From assembly GCA_965215295.1 (NCBI GenBank), contig OZ244045.1:744001-808000 (forward strand): a DNA stretch of 64,000 nt, in the 5' to 3' direction. This document shows, in pieces, positions 17,454 through 27,395 of this stretch. A model generated the notes under the pieces. That model ran no database searches and had not been told where the DNA came from. It saw nothing but the letters and a program-made list of their open reading frames with translations. The number at the start of each line of letters is the position of its first letter. The first letter of the stretch is position 1. Origin of the DNA: HK1 sp965215295 (lineage in GTDB: Bacteria > Pseudomonadota > Gammaproteobacteria > HK1). The position numbers and the translations under genes are program-made.

Positions 17454-19103
17454 CGGCAGCCGATCCGCCGCGCGGCGCCGCGGCGGCGGGGGACCGAGGG
17501 CGCGGGGAAGCCGGGCGGCCAGGCATTCCCCGGTCCAGCCGGTGTCCCGAGCCGACCAGAGGGCACGGTCGAGGGCCAGGACCGCCTCGGCGAGCGGGGC
17601 GTCGTCGAACCTCGCCACGAGGGCGACGAGATCGCGGGGGGGCGCCTCGGGCCAGACGAGCCCGGCCCAATCGAGCAAAGCGTCACGTGCCGCGCGCGGC
17701 GAGGCGTCGCGGCACGCGTCCAGCACTCGGCGGCGCGCCGCGGCAGCGTCCCGTGGCGGCTCTTCGGCCAACGTGGACGACCGGAGGTCGCCGCGGCGGC
17801 GACGCCGGCCAAGCATGCGCAGCAACGCCCCCAGGGTCACCAGCCACACCAGGGCCAGGGCCGCGCTGACGGCCTGCCAGAGCCGCGGGCTCGCCTCCCG
17901 GACCGCCGGCGGGTCGGCGAGCGGGGGGCGGGATGCGGAGGCCGGGGCCGGCGCCGGGGCCACGCGGATCGTCCGCGCCGGGATTGCCGCGGTGCGCGCC
18001 GCGTCCGCCTCGACGTCCCACCACTCCACCCGCAGCTCCGGGATCGTCAGCGTTCCCGCCCCACCCGGCACTATCGCGACGCGCTGGATGCGCTCTCCAT
18101 GCATGGCCTGTCCGCCGGCGCGGGTCGCGATGGACGGCCGGTCGGGATAGACCCGGGCTCCTTCGACATCGGGAGGTTCGATCGGCGGCAGTTGCTCGCC
18201 GGCGAGTCCCGTCGCACCGAGGCGCAGGGTCCAGGTCACCGGTTCGCCCGCGACGAGACGAGGCGGCTCTTCCGGCCACTCTTCGGACAAGGTGACGGCC
18301 CGGGCAGGCAGCCATGGCGTTGCGGCCAGGCCCGGCCGGGGTTTCACCGCCACCTCGACGGGCCGGGTTGCGATGCGCACCCGCCGTCCCTCACCGAACA
18401 GCCGGCCCATCGTCGATGCGGCGCCCGCCTCGGCAAGGCGCGCATCGAGACGAAACGCGGGCAACACGAGCCGCCCGCTCTCCTGCGGGAACACCGCGAA
18501 CCGGCGCTCGATGACCCGGTAGCGCCGGCCGTCGACGACCTTGGTGTACGTCGCATCCTTGCCGAGCCGGTGGGTGACGGCGCGGTCGGGGTCGAAGTCC
18601 GAGAGCTTCGCTTCAAGGAACTCGGCCGCCCGGTAGATGCGCAGGACGCAGACGAGCTGGGACTGGACGTAGACCTCTCGTGGCGTCACCTCCACCTCGA
18701 CGAAGACGTCGCGCGCGGACCGCGCGGCGGTGGAGGAGGCCGGCAGGACTTCGAGCTCGATGGCCGGGCTCGTCATCGCGCCCACCCGCAGCGGGCCGAC
18801 GGTGATGCGCCCCGAACGTTTCGGGGCCAGCTCGATGATCCACTCGGTCCGTACCCTTTGTCCGCCGTTCTCGATGGCGACGTGCGTATTGGTCGACTGT
18901 CCGAGCACCTCGAAGTCGCGCCGCAGCGGGGCGAGATCGGGCCGCGCGCCGCCGGCCCGCGTATCGGTCTCGACGATCAGGCGCACCGTCTCGTCGTCGT
19001 GGATCGGGTTGCGATCGAGACGGGCGTCAAGAGTCTGCGCGCAGGCTTCACCGAAGGCGAGCGCCACGACGGCCGCCGCGAACGCGGATCTCCGCCGGTT
19101 CAT
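17436..19103 (-). CDS. batD: BatD family protein (oxygen-tolerance)
   Basis: A 555-aa envelope protein of the Bat/aerotolerance family. It has an N-terminal signal peptide (MNRRRSAFAAAVVALAFGEACAQ, probable cleavage after ACA), an extended periplasmic region with Ig-like segments (VEVEVTPREVYVQSQLVCVLRIYRA), one transmembrane helix near residue 410 (LWQAVSAALALVWLVTLGALL), and a cytoplasmic C-terminal tail. BatD normally works with membrane VWA proteins BatA and BatB; these are not encoded here. The start region is part of a 158-bp tandem duplication shared with the end of the DUF4381 gene. The ATG at 19103 overlaps a duplicate DUF4381 stop (ATGA). Confidence 0.85.
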   Translation of the reverse strand: MNRRRSAFAAAVVALAFGEACAQTLDARLDRNPIHDDETVRLIVETDTRAGGARPDLAPLRRDFEVLGQSTNTHVAIENGGQRVRTEWIIELAPKRSGRITVGPLRVGAMTSPAIELEVLPASSTAARSARDVFVEVEVTPREVYVQSQLVCVLRIYRAAEFLEAKLSDFDPDRAVTHRLGKDATYTKVVDGRRYRVIERRFAVFPQESGRLVLPAFRLDARLAEAGAASTMGRLFGEGRRVRIATRPVEVAVKPRPGLAATPWLPARAVTLSEEWPEEPPRLVAGEPVTWTLRLGATGLAGEQLPPIEPPDVEGARVYPDRPSIATRAGGQAMHGERIQRVAIVPGGAGTLTIPELRVEWWDVEADAARTAAIPARTIRVAPAPAPASASRPPLADPPAVREASPRLWQAVSAALALVWLVTLGALLRMLGRRRRRGDLRSSTLAEEPPRDAAAARRRVLDACRDASPRAARDALLDWAGLVWPEAPPRDLVALVARFDDAPLAEAVLALDRALWSARDTGWTGECLAARLPRALGPPPPRRRAADRLPSLHPA

Positions 19104-19290
19104 GCGCACCGGGTCCAGCGTTCGCACGCGGCGATCAGGCGCACCGTCTCGTCGTCGTGGATCGGGTTGCGATCGAGACGGGCGTCAGGAGTCTGCGCGC
19201 AGGCTTCACCGAAGGCGAGCGCCACGACGGCCGCCGCGAACGCAGGTCTCCCCCGGTTCACACGCACCGGACCCAGCGCTCGCACGCGGC
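18975..19290. repeat. 158-bp tandem duplication spanning the DUF4381-batD junction
   Basis: Two copies (18975-19132 and 19133-about 19290) are nearly identical. Each carries, in minus-strand order, the last codons of the DUF4381 gene (ACERW-RC), a start-stop overlap, and the first ~45 codons of batD. The copies differ at scattered positions; for example the batD start is ATG in the left copy and GTG in the right. The differences show the duplication is not brand-new. Confidence 0.9.
19100..19261 (-). pseudogene. Truncated duplicate of the batD leader fused to a DUF4381 tail
   Basis: Product of the tandem duplication. Starting at a GTG that overlaps the DUF4381 stop (GTGA), it encodes 53 residues: the BatD-like signal peptide (AFAAAVVALAFGEACAQ), about 20 mature residues (ARLDRNPIHDDETVRLI), then the DUF4381 C-terminal tail AACERWTRC, and stops exactly where intact batD begins. 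It keeps the coupling arrangement DUF4381-stop/GTG and stop/ATG-batD. It is most likely a by-product, but it could be translated and exported as a tiny peptide. Confidence 0.6.
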
Positions 19291-19728
19291 GATGGCGCGC
19301 GGTACGTCGAAGTGGCGATCGCGTGCGTACGGAGCATCGAGCAGCGCGGTACGCGCCGAAGCCCCGATCCCGGGCTCGGGGAGAGCGGACTCGATCCAGG
19401 CGATCCACCGCTCACCGGTCAGCCCCGCCACCTCTTCGCGCGGGTGGCGGGCGAGAGCGACGCGACGGACGAGGGTGGACAGCTCCATCGCGATCTCGAC
19501 CTCCGGCGCACCGGCCTCGTGACGGGCGCGAAGGGACCGCAGGCTCGCGAGCGCCTCGCGCCGGGGCCGCCCGGCCCGCCACCGCCGTGCGGCGATGACC
19601 GCGGCAGCGGCCCCGATCACCACCACGAGGCAGGCCGCCGCCAGCCATCCGGGAGCCGGAGGCCAGAGCCCCGGCGGGTCCGGAGGGTGGATGTCGCGCA
19701 GTGCCGCAAGCGGGTCGGGCGGGTTCAT
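19258..19728 (-). CDS. DUF4381 domain protein of the bat cluster
   Basis: A 156-aa protein with a short Pro-rich N terminus, one transmembrane helix (WLAAACLVVVIGAAAAVIAA, about residues 28-47) and a cytoplasmic helical domain (LVRRVALARHPREEVAGLTGERWIAWIE). This is the DUF4381 family, found almost only between DUF58 and VWA genes in MoxR-Bat clusters; its exact role is unknown. Here it is followed directly by batD rather than batA/batB. Its last codons are duplicated downstream. Confidence 0.85.
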   Translation of the reverse strand: MNPPDPLAALRDIHPPDPPGLWPPAPGWLAAACLVVVIGAAAAVIAARRWRAGRPRREALASLRSLRARHEAGAPEVEIAMELSTLVRRVALARHPREEVAGLTGERWIAWIESALPEPGIGASARTALLDAPYARDRHFDVPRAIAACERWVRCV

Positions 19729-19768
19729 CGGTGGTCACACCGGGGTGGAGGGCGCGGACTTCACGGCC

Positions 19769-20692
19769 TCAGCCCCGCGGCGAATACCGGCGCACGTCGC
19801 CACTGTCCTGATCGCCGAAGTAGAGGCCGTAGTGGCCGACCCGGCTTTCTTCGGCGAGCCGCAGCAACATGGTCCGGATCGCGGGGTCGGTGACGCCCGC
19901 CAGGGCCCGTTTCCGCAGCGGTGCAAAGGCGCCCCTGGCCGGCCGGCCCCGTGCGCCCTTGCACAGGAACGAGATGTGGTGCAGGCCCCGCGCCACGTCG
20001 TCGAAGATCGAATAGACGAAGCCGGGCGCGGCGTCGACGCCCGCCTCCGCGATCAATCGGGACAGCGCCGCGCCGGCCCCGTCCTCTCCGATCACCGCCT
20101 GGGGCAGGGTCAGCCCACCGGCGCCGTCGTCGTTCAGGAGTATCCGGCCTTCGCTTTCGATCAGGGCGCTGACGACGTTGCGGCGCTCGCCGTGGCTCAG
20201 CGCCAGCGCCTCTTGTGCGGAGGTGACGTAGGCGCCTCGGGCGTACCCCAGGCCGGGTACGGGGGTGGTGGCGAACGCCTCCACCTCGCCGATCAGGATC
20301 GCGTGGTCACCCGCTTCGACGGTCTTGTGCATCGAGCAGTCGAACCAGGCCGAAACCCCGTCGAGGATCGGGGCGCCGTGAGGGCCGGGCCGCCAGCCCA
20401 CCGCGGCGAACCGGTCTTCGGCCGGGCGCGCGAAGGTGTTGGACACGTCCTTCTGCGTCTCCGACAGGATGTTGACGGCGAAGCCGCGGGCCTGGGTGAA
20501 TGCATCGCGGTTGCGCGACGTGTCGGCGATGCAGACCAGCAGCAGGGGCGGGTCCAGCGACACGCTGGTGAAGGAGTTCGCGGTAAAGCCCACCGGCGTG
20601 CCGTCCGGGCGGAGGGCTGTCGTCACGGTCACGCCGGTCAGGAACGTACCGAAGGCTTCGCGCAGGGCGCGGTGCCGGGCCGGGCCGGTCAC
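19769..20692 (-). CDS. Flavin reductase family protein with C-terminal extension
   Basis: Residues 1-160 form a flavin-reductase-like FMN-binding domain (FGTFLTGVTVTTALRPDGTPVGFTANSF, DPPLLLVCI, FAVNILSE), as in the small reductase partners of two-component monooxygenases. The remaining ~145 residues form a separate domain starting LSHGERRNVVSALI that I only tentatively compare to NUDIX-like folds. It interrupts the bat cluster between DUF58 and DUF4381 on the same strand. The GTG at 20692 is preferred because the next residues match the family start; an ATG at 20758 would add 22 low-complexity residues. About 350 bp (20693-21041) upstream of it shows no gene, only a short imperfect repeat of GAGCCGGCGACCGCATCC. 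Confidence 0.75.
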   Translation of the reverse strand: MTGPARHRALREAFGTFLTGVTVTTALRPDGTPVGFTANSFTSVSLDPPLLLVCIADTSRNRDAFTQARGFAVNILSETQKDVSNTFARPAEDRFAAVGWRPGPHGAPILDGVSAWFDCSMHKTVEAGDHAILIGEVEAFATTPVPGLGYARGAYVTSAQEALALSHGERRNVVSALIESEGRILLNDDGAGGLTLPQAVIGEDGAGAALSRLIAEAGVDAAPGFVYSIFDDVARGLHHISFLCKGARGRPARGAFAPLRKRALAGVTDPAIRTMLLRLAEESRVGHYGLYFGDQDSGDVRRYSPRG

Positions 20693-21041
20693 GCGGGAGC
20701 CTGCGTTCGAGCCGGCGACCGCATCCCGGCCGCGGTCCGCAACGGCCCGGCGTTGCATGCGGGCGTCTCCGCCCGAGCCGGCGACTGCATCCGGACCGCC
20801 GGCGCGCCGTGACCGGCGCGGGGGAGGGCGGCGATCATGTCGAGAGGCGCCGCCTCGTCTCCTTCGATGGGGAAGCCATCGACACGGAACGGAGACCGGT
20901 GGATGCCTGCGGGCACGTCCGGGCCGGCGGCGGCTGGTGGCCGCGGCTCGCCCGGTGGCGCCCCGCGCGCCGATCCGCCCCCCGCGGCGCAGCGGGATGC
21001 GCACGCTGAAGCTTCGCGGCGGCGCGGTGTGGTTCGGCAGG

Positions 21042-22189
21042 TCACGGGCGGCCCGGCCGGCGTACCCGGCGGATCGGCGTCTCGCGAAGCGCGGCGCGGA
21101 CGTCCTGACCGCAACGAATGCGCACGAGCGCGGCTCCGGCGCCCTGGCACGCGGCAGCGATCCGTGTTTCGACCCCCTCGAAACGGTGGGCGATGCCGCG
21201 GGCGACCTCGCTGGAGCGCGCATCGAGGGTCGCGGTGCGCAGACCGTCGCCGACCGGGTAGCGGGCCGGCGGCGGCGGGGTGGATTCGAGCCGGTCGAAA
21301 ACCCGGACGCAGAGCAGGTCGGCGTGTTCGCGCAGCCTGGCGAGCTGCCGTGCGTGCGAGTCCCGCAGTCCACCGAAGTCGCTGATCACGATGACCAGGG
21401 TTCCGGGCCGCGCTACCCGGCGTACCCGCGCCAGGGCGCCTCCGATTCCGTCTCCCGCGCCCCGTGCCGGCGCATCGCTTTCGATCTCGACGAGCGCGCG
21501 GATGAGCCCGAGCGCTCCGCGCCGTCCGTCCGCGACGCGGGATTCGACCGTGTGCCCGCCGGCGAACGCGAATCCGCCCGCGCGGTCCCCGTTCGCGACC
21601 GCGGCCCAGGCGAGCAGCGAAGCCGCCTCGGCCGCGACCACGGACTTGAACGCCCGCCGGGTGCCGAACCGCATGTGCTCGCCGAGGTCCACGACGAAGA
21701 GGATCGGACGTTCACGCTCCTCGTGGAACAGCTTCGTATGGGTGCGGCCGGTGCGCGCGGTCACCCGCCAGTCGATGCTGCGGATGTCGTCGCCGGGCAG
21801 GTAGATCCTCGACTCCGCGTATTCCATCCCCCGCCCGCGGAATCGCGACACCCGCGTCCTCGAATGCCCGCCGCGGCTCGGGCGGTGCGCGACCAGGGAC
21901 AGACCGGCGGCGCGGGGGCGCAGGGCGGCGAGATCGGCGGCGGAGAACGTCACGCCGGCCAGCCCGCCGTTCCTCTCGCCGGCCGTCCCGGCGAGGGCGT
22001 CGAGGTCTCGTTCGGCCGGGATGCGAGGGCCGGAGGAGGGCGGCGGAGCGGAAGGCGGGGCCGCGTCGAGCGGGTCGGAGGGAGTGCGTGCCGGCACGGC
22101 GGGCGGCGCGGCCGCCGCGCCGGACCACGGACGGGAGATGCGGCCCGGCGGTCCCGGCGGAGCCGGCCGGCCGGGAGCGGAGGTGGCGT

Positions 22190-22193
<4 letters not shown>
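21042..22193 (-). CDS. DUF58 domain-containing protein
   Basis: A 383-aa cytoplasmic protein. After a Pro/Ala-rich N terminus of about 75 residues, it has the DUF58 core: GRGMEYAESRIYLPGDDIRSIDWRVTART followed by a VWA-like fold (ILFVVDLGEHMRFGT) with an incomplete metal site (DLGEH in place of DxSxS), and VIVISDFGGLRD. DUF58 proteins accompany MoxR ATPases and are thought to be chaperone-like partners in assembling metal or envelope proteins. The GTG start overlaps the moxR stop (GTGA). The unusually long Pro-rich N-terminal tail is not typical of the family. Confidence 0.88.
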
Positions 22194-23215
<1,022 letters not shown>

Positions 23216-23361
23216 TTCGCGGCCGGATCTTAACGCACGGCGGGCGATGCAACGTCCGGCGAGGAGGCATTTCCGCAGCCGGTCCGGAGGCGGTCGCCGT
23301 TCGGCTCCACGAAGGACGGCGGCGCACCGCCGCGTGACGCGAAGACGGCCGGGCGCACCGT

Positions 23362-24531
23362 TCAGTCCCGCCGCAGAGCGTCGGTGACCGCGATCGGAGT
23401 CGGGTAGCGCAGCATGATCACGTAGCTCGACACGATGAACGTGAGAAGCGTGGCCGTGTGGATGGTGTACGCGGCATTCGGGCCGATGACCCCGCCCTGG
23501 GACGCGATCACCGCGATCAGGAGGGAGAACTCGCTGAGCTGTCCCAGGCGCACGCCGATCTCCCCCGACAGTCGGGCGGACTCGCCCTCGCGCCGCAGCA
23601 GCCATCGAAACACCGCCGGCTTCAAGGCCAGCATCAAACCGCCGAGACAGGCCGCGGGAAGCGCGACCTGCGCCAGCGCCGGGACCGGAAACCCCGCCCC
23701 GAGCGCGAAGAAGAACATCACCAGGAAGAAGTCGCGCAGCGGCTTGAGGGATTCGGCGATGAACGTCGCGACCGGGCTCCGCGCGAGGGCCACTCCGGCG
23801 ACGAAGGCCCCGATCTCGTGCGAGAGCCCCATCGAGTAGCCGAGCTGGGAGATGCCGAGGCACCAGCCGATCGCCACGAGGAAGACGTACTCGCGTATCG
23901 TGTCGAAACGGCCGATGAGGGGCATGAGGACCCACCGCTCCAGGACGGCCGACACCACGACGATCACCGGCAACGCCGCCGCCACGACCAGCATGTCGGC
24001 GGTCGAGAGCGAAGGCCGGGACGCCACGTCCAGGCCCAACAGGATCACGATGGCGATGACGTCCTGGATCAGCAGCACGCTGATGATGATCTCGCCGGTG
24101 TGCCGGTGGTGCAGGGCAGTGGTGGGAAGCAGCTTCAGGCCGAGGATCGTGCTCGAGAACATCGAGAGCGCCCCGATCACCAGCGCTTCGCCGGCGGCAA
24201 AACCGAATGCGAGCGCGACCGCGGCGCCCGCGGCCGCGAACACCGCGCTGCTCGCGACCGTGACCACCGTCGCCTCGCGCAGCATCCGCACGAGCTTCTG
24301 GGGATGCAGGTTGAGGCCGAGGAGATAGAGCAGGAAGATGATTCCGACCTCGCCGATCCCCTGCGCGGTGGTCGCGTCCTCGATCAGGCCGAGCCCCCAC
24401 GGCCCGACGAACACGCCAAGCGCGATATAGGCGACCAGCATGGACTGGCGTGCGAGCAACGCGAGCCCCGCGACGATCGCCGCCCCGGTGAAGATCAGGA
24501 AGATCGTGAAGAAGATGGTCTCGCCGTGCAT
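23362..24531 (-). CDS. CPA2-family cation:proton antiporter (KefB/YbaL-like, no RCK domain)
   Basis: A 389-aa membrane protein with about 12 hydrophobic segments forming a Na+/H+-exchanger domain. LLYLLGLNLHPQKL and LLIQDVIAIVILLGLD (with the conserved QD) are typical of KefB/KefC/YbaL. The protein ends right after the membrane domain, so the cytoplasmic RCK/TrkA-N ligand-binding domain of KefC is absent. The start at 24531 has a good GGAGGG site. The ion transported is not deducible. The 270 bp upstream (24532-24801) show no gene. Confidence 0.88.
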   Translation of the reverse strand: MHGETIFFTIFLIFTGAAIVAGLALLARQSMLVAYIALGVFVGPWGLGLIEDATTAQGIGEVGIIFLLYLLGLNLHPQKLVRMLREATVVTVASSAVFAAAGAAVALAFGFAAGEALVIGALSMFSSTILGLKLLPTTALHHRHTGEIIISVLLIQDVIAIVILLGLDVASRPSLSTADMLVVAAALPVIVVVSAVLERWVLMPLIGRFDTIREYVFLVAIGWCLGISQLGYSMGLSHEIGAFVAGVALARSPVATFIAESLKPLRDFFLVMFFFALGAGFPVPALAQVALPAACLGGLMLALKPAVFRWLLRREGESARLSGEIGVRLGQLSEFSLLIAVIASQGGVIGPNAAYTIHTATLLTFIVSSYVIMLRYPTPIAVTDALRRD

Positions 24532-24801
24532 TCGCCCTCCGGATCGTTCCGGCCCGCAGCCGGGGCGGCGCCGTCCCGGGACAGCGCCGCTACCGGCGCC
24601 CCGGCCCGGTGGTTTCGGGCGGCGGCAAGCCGTTTCGTCGCGTGAAACGGTGCGCACCTTCCCCGGAACGAGCATTCGATCGGGCGGACGGCGGACGGCG
24701 TCGGCCCGGAGCGGGTGCCCGGCACCCGCGTGCATGCCGCGCGGATCCGCCCGTCCCGCCGGCCCGGTGCCGGCGGGAAAGGGGATGGCGGCCCGCCGCA
24801 C

Positions 24802-25752
24802 TCACGACGTGTCGATGTGGGCAAGGACCGCCAGATGCGTCGCCACGCACTGCGGCAGCACCTCGACGTTGTATCCGCCTTCGAGCATCGACAGCACCCG
24901 TCCGGAAGCGTGACGGTCGGCGATCTCCATGATCCTCTCGCTCATCCAGCCGAAGCATTCCGTGCTCACGCGAACCTGCGCCAGAGGGTCGGCGGCATGC
25001 GCATCGAATCCGGCCGAGAGGATCACGAACTCCGGGGCGAAGGCATCGGCGGCCGGGAGGATCCGTTCGCTGAACGCATGGCGGTACTCCTCGTCGCCGG
25101 CCCCGGCCGGCACCGGACAGTTGACGGTCGCGCCGGCTCCGCGGCCGATTCCGGTCTCCGATGCGGCTCCCGTCCCGGGATAGAACGGGTACTGGTGGAC
25201 GCTGGCGTACATCACCGACGGATCGTCCTCGAACGCATGCTGGGTGCCGTTGCCGTGGTGGACGTCGAAGTCGAGGATCAGGACCTTGTCCGCACCGTGG
25301 GACCGCTGGAGGTAGCGGGCCGCGATCGCCACGTTGTTGAACAGGCAGAACCCCAGCGCCATGCCCCGCTCGGCATGGTGGCCCGGGGGACGGCTGAGGG
25401 AGAAGCCGTTCTCGATGTCTCCGGCGACGATGTGGTCCGCCAGCGCGAGAGCGCCTCCCGCCGCAAGGCGGGCAACGTCGTTGCTCCGGAGCGAGACCCC
25501 GACGTCGGCAACGTCGAGGAACGGCGCGCCGGTTCGGCACGTCTCCTCCGCGCGGGCAATGTAGCTTGCGTCGTGCACCGTCTCGATCCAGGCCGGGTCC
25601 GCCATGACCGGATCGATGCGCACCAGGCCGTCGAACCAGTCACGGCCCTCGAGCCAGGCGAGCGTGGAGACGAGGCGTTCCTTCTTCTCCGGGTGGCCGC
25701 GGCCCGCATCGTGCTCGAGGAAACGCGGGTCGTAGAGGAATCCCGTCGTCAT
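24802..25752 (-). CDS. Histone deacetylase family protein (acetylpolyamine/acetoin-utilisation type)
   Basis: A 316-aa zinc-dependent deacetylase-fold enzyme. Motifs are HDASY, the active-site SRPPGHHAERGMALGFCLFNN, the zinc ligands in ILDFDVHHGNGTQHAF, and SAGFDAHAADPLA, ending in LEGGYN. Bacterial relatives deacetylate acetylpolyamines or small amides; there are no histones here and the substrate is unknown. The start codon overlaps the stop of the gamma-carbonic-anhydrase gene (ATGA), so the two are co-translated. Confidence 0.9.
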   Translation of the reverse strand: MTTGFLYDPRFLEHDAGRGHPEKKERLVSTLAWLEGRDWFDGLVRIDPVMADPAWIETVHDASYIARAEETCRTGAPFLDVADVGVSLRSNDVARLAAGGALALADHIVAGDIENGFSLSRPPGHHAERGMALGFCLFNNVAIAARYLQRSHGADKVLILDFDVHHGNGTQHAFEDDPSVMYASVHQYPFYPGTGAASETGIGRGAGATVNCPVPAGAGDEEYRHAFSERILPAADAFAPEFVILSAGFDAHAADPLAQVRVSTECFGWMSERIMEIADRHASGRVLSMLEGGYNVEVLPQCVATHLAVLAHIDTS

Positions 25753-26282
25753 CGTCCGCTCCGTTCCTGCACGCGCAGCTCCGTACGGTACTTCCGGGCC
25801 TTCTCGACGTAGTGGCGGGCAATCCGCTCGATGCCGGCGGCATCCTCTTCGGTCAGGGTGCGTACGACCCGGGCCGGCGATCCGACGGCAAGCGAGCGCT
25901 CCGGGATCACCTTGCCCTCCGGGACGAGCGCGCCCGCCCCGATGAGGCTTCCACGGCCGATGACCGCGTGATTGAGCACCACCGCGCCGATTCCGACCAG
26001 CGCACCGTCTTCCACCGTGCATCCGTGCAGCATCGCGAGGTGGCCCACGCTCACGTTCGCGCCGAGGGCCAGGGGAATGCCTTCGTCGACGTGGAGTACC
26101 GCCGCGTCCTGGATATTGGTGCCGTCGCCGATGGTGATGACGTCGTTGTCGCCGCGAACGACGCTGTTGAACCAGACGCTGGCGCCGTGGCCGAGGACGA
26201 CCGAGCCGACAACGACGGCGTTGTCGGCGACGTAGACGTCCCCGCGGATCCGGACGTGGCGCTCGCCGAGGGAGTAGATCAT
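25749..26282 (-). CDS. Gamma carbonic anhydrase family protein (YrdA/PaaY-like)
   Basis: A 177-aa left-handed beta-helix hexapeptide-repeat protein with the gamma-CA metal-site region: SVWFNSVVRGDNDVITIGDGTNIQD, then VSVGHLAMLHGCTVEDGALVGIGAVVLNHAVIG. The three histidines expected for the metal site are V-L-H-VDEG, VG-H-LAM and ML-H-GC. Many relatives have little carbonic anhydrase activity, so the physiological role is uncertain. It is the first gene of a pair with the deacetylase-like gene. The 229 bp upstream (26283-26511) include an AT-rich island but no gene. Confidence 0.88.
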   Translation of the reverse strand: MIYSLGERHVRIRGDVYVADNAVVVGSVVLGHGASVWFNSVVRGDNDVITIGDGTNIQDAAVLHVDEGIPLALGANVSVGHLAMLHGCTVEDGALVGIGAVVLNHAVIGRGSLIGAGALVPEGKVIPERSLAVGSPARVVRTLTEEDAAGIERIARHYVEKARKYRTELRVQERSGR

Positions 26283-26511
26283 CGAGTGAAGTCCGTTTGT
26301 ACGGGACGGCCCGATCCGGCCCGGTCCGGCAATAGTCTAACTGCTGGCCGTGGCGCCGTCGTATCCGGCCGTTCGATACCGCCAGGACACGGGCCGGACC
26401 GGCTTCCGGCGAACTCGGGAGATTCGATGAAACGCCGACCGAGGTTCTGTTAGTTACGATAAATCAACTAGATAAATTTTTATCTTCATGTCAATTCGAT
26501 AATCGGCTCAG

Positions 26512-26988
26512 TCAGGACGCCGTGCCCTCGTGTCCGACTCGCCCGGTGAACCGGCGAGCCCAGCGGATCCACTCGCGAAGCTCGCGGTCGTATCCGGACA
26601 GCGACGCATCCTCGTCGCGGGCAAGGAACCGGACGACACGGCCCGGTCCTCCGGGGCGGCCCGGAGGTGGGAGACGGTCGAGCGCACGCTCCGCCAGAGA
26701 GCGGGCCGCACCGATCTCGTCACGGCGCACATGGAGCCGGACGAGGAGGCGCAACGCCTCGAAGTGGTCTGCGTCGGCCGCGACCGCACGTGTCGCATAC
26801 CCGAATGCCATGTCGTCGGCACCGAGCCGTTCGTGGCAGAGCCCGAGGACGTGGAGCGTGTTGGGGTTCTCGCCGACATGCTCGAGAAGCTCGTCAAGAT
26901 GGCGGATCGCGCCACGGTAGTTCTTGAGTCGAAACGCGTGAACCGCCTTGCGCTCCACTCGCGAGGCGCGCGAGAACCAGCCGGCCAT
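26512..26988 (-). CDS. Small TPR-repeat protein
   Basis: A 158-aa protein starting MAGWFSRASRVERKAVHAF. Two or three degenerate tetratricopeptide repeats are visible (FRLKNYRGAIRHLDELLEHVGENPNTLHVLGLCHERLGADDMAFGYATRAVAADADHFEALRLLV, given here only to mark residues 20-90 as the repeat region by its A-helix/B-helix periodicity). No signal peptide or membrane helix. TPRs mediate protein contacts; no partner can be inferred. It stands alone between AT-rich 26440-26500 and a 400-bp gap. Confidence 0.65.
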   Translation of the reverse strand: MAGWFSRASRVERKAVHAFRLKNYRGAIRHLDELLEHVGENPNTLHVLGLCHERLGADDMAFGYATRAVAADADHFEALRLLVRLHVRRDEIGAARSLAERALDRLPPPGRPGGPGRVVRFLARDEDASLSGYDRELREWIRWARRFTGRVGHEGTAS

Positions 26989-27395
26989 CGTCAATCGGCG
27001 CCCGCGTCGTTCATGCCGCGACGGATGTGGGCCCGTTGCCGAATCCGGCTCGGAGCCCCGTCGTGCCGGGAGGTGTCCGGCCGGGCAGAGTCGCGCCGCC
27101 GCCCCCGATGCATCGTCCGGCTGCGTGTTCCGTCCATGAACGCCTCCGATTGGTGGATGCGGTCGATGCGAACCCGATCGGGGCCGATGGTTCTCCCGGG
27201 TCCCTGCACCGAATCGTGAAGCGGGAACGCGGGGTCGGCACGGGTCCGCGCCGGCAGCCGTGAGCCGGCGGCCCATGGGAGTTAGTATCGGCGATCCCGC
27301 GAGCCTGCCGGTAGCCTCCGCACGCCTCGGCGCGCCGACCGGCACCGTAGCAGGAGGGCGGGCGACAATCCGGTACCGACACGAGGAACAGACTG
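26989..27395. other. Intergenic region before the quinone reductase gene
   Basis: About 400 bp between divergent genes with no reading frame that resembles a protein. A TAGTAT hexamer near 27285 could be a -10 element for the quinone reductase gene, with no clear -35. Confidence 0.45.
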
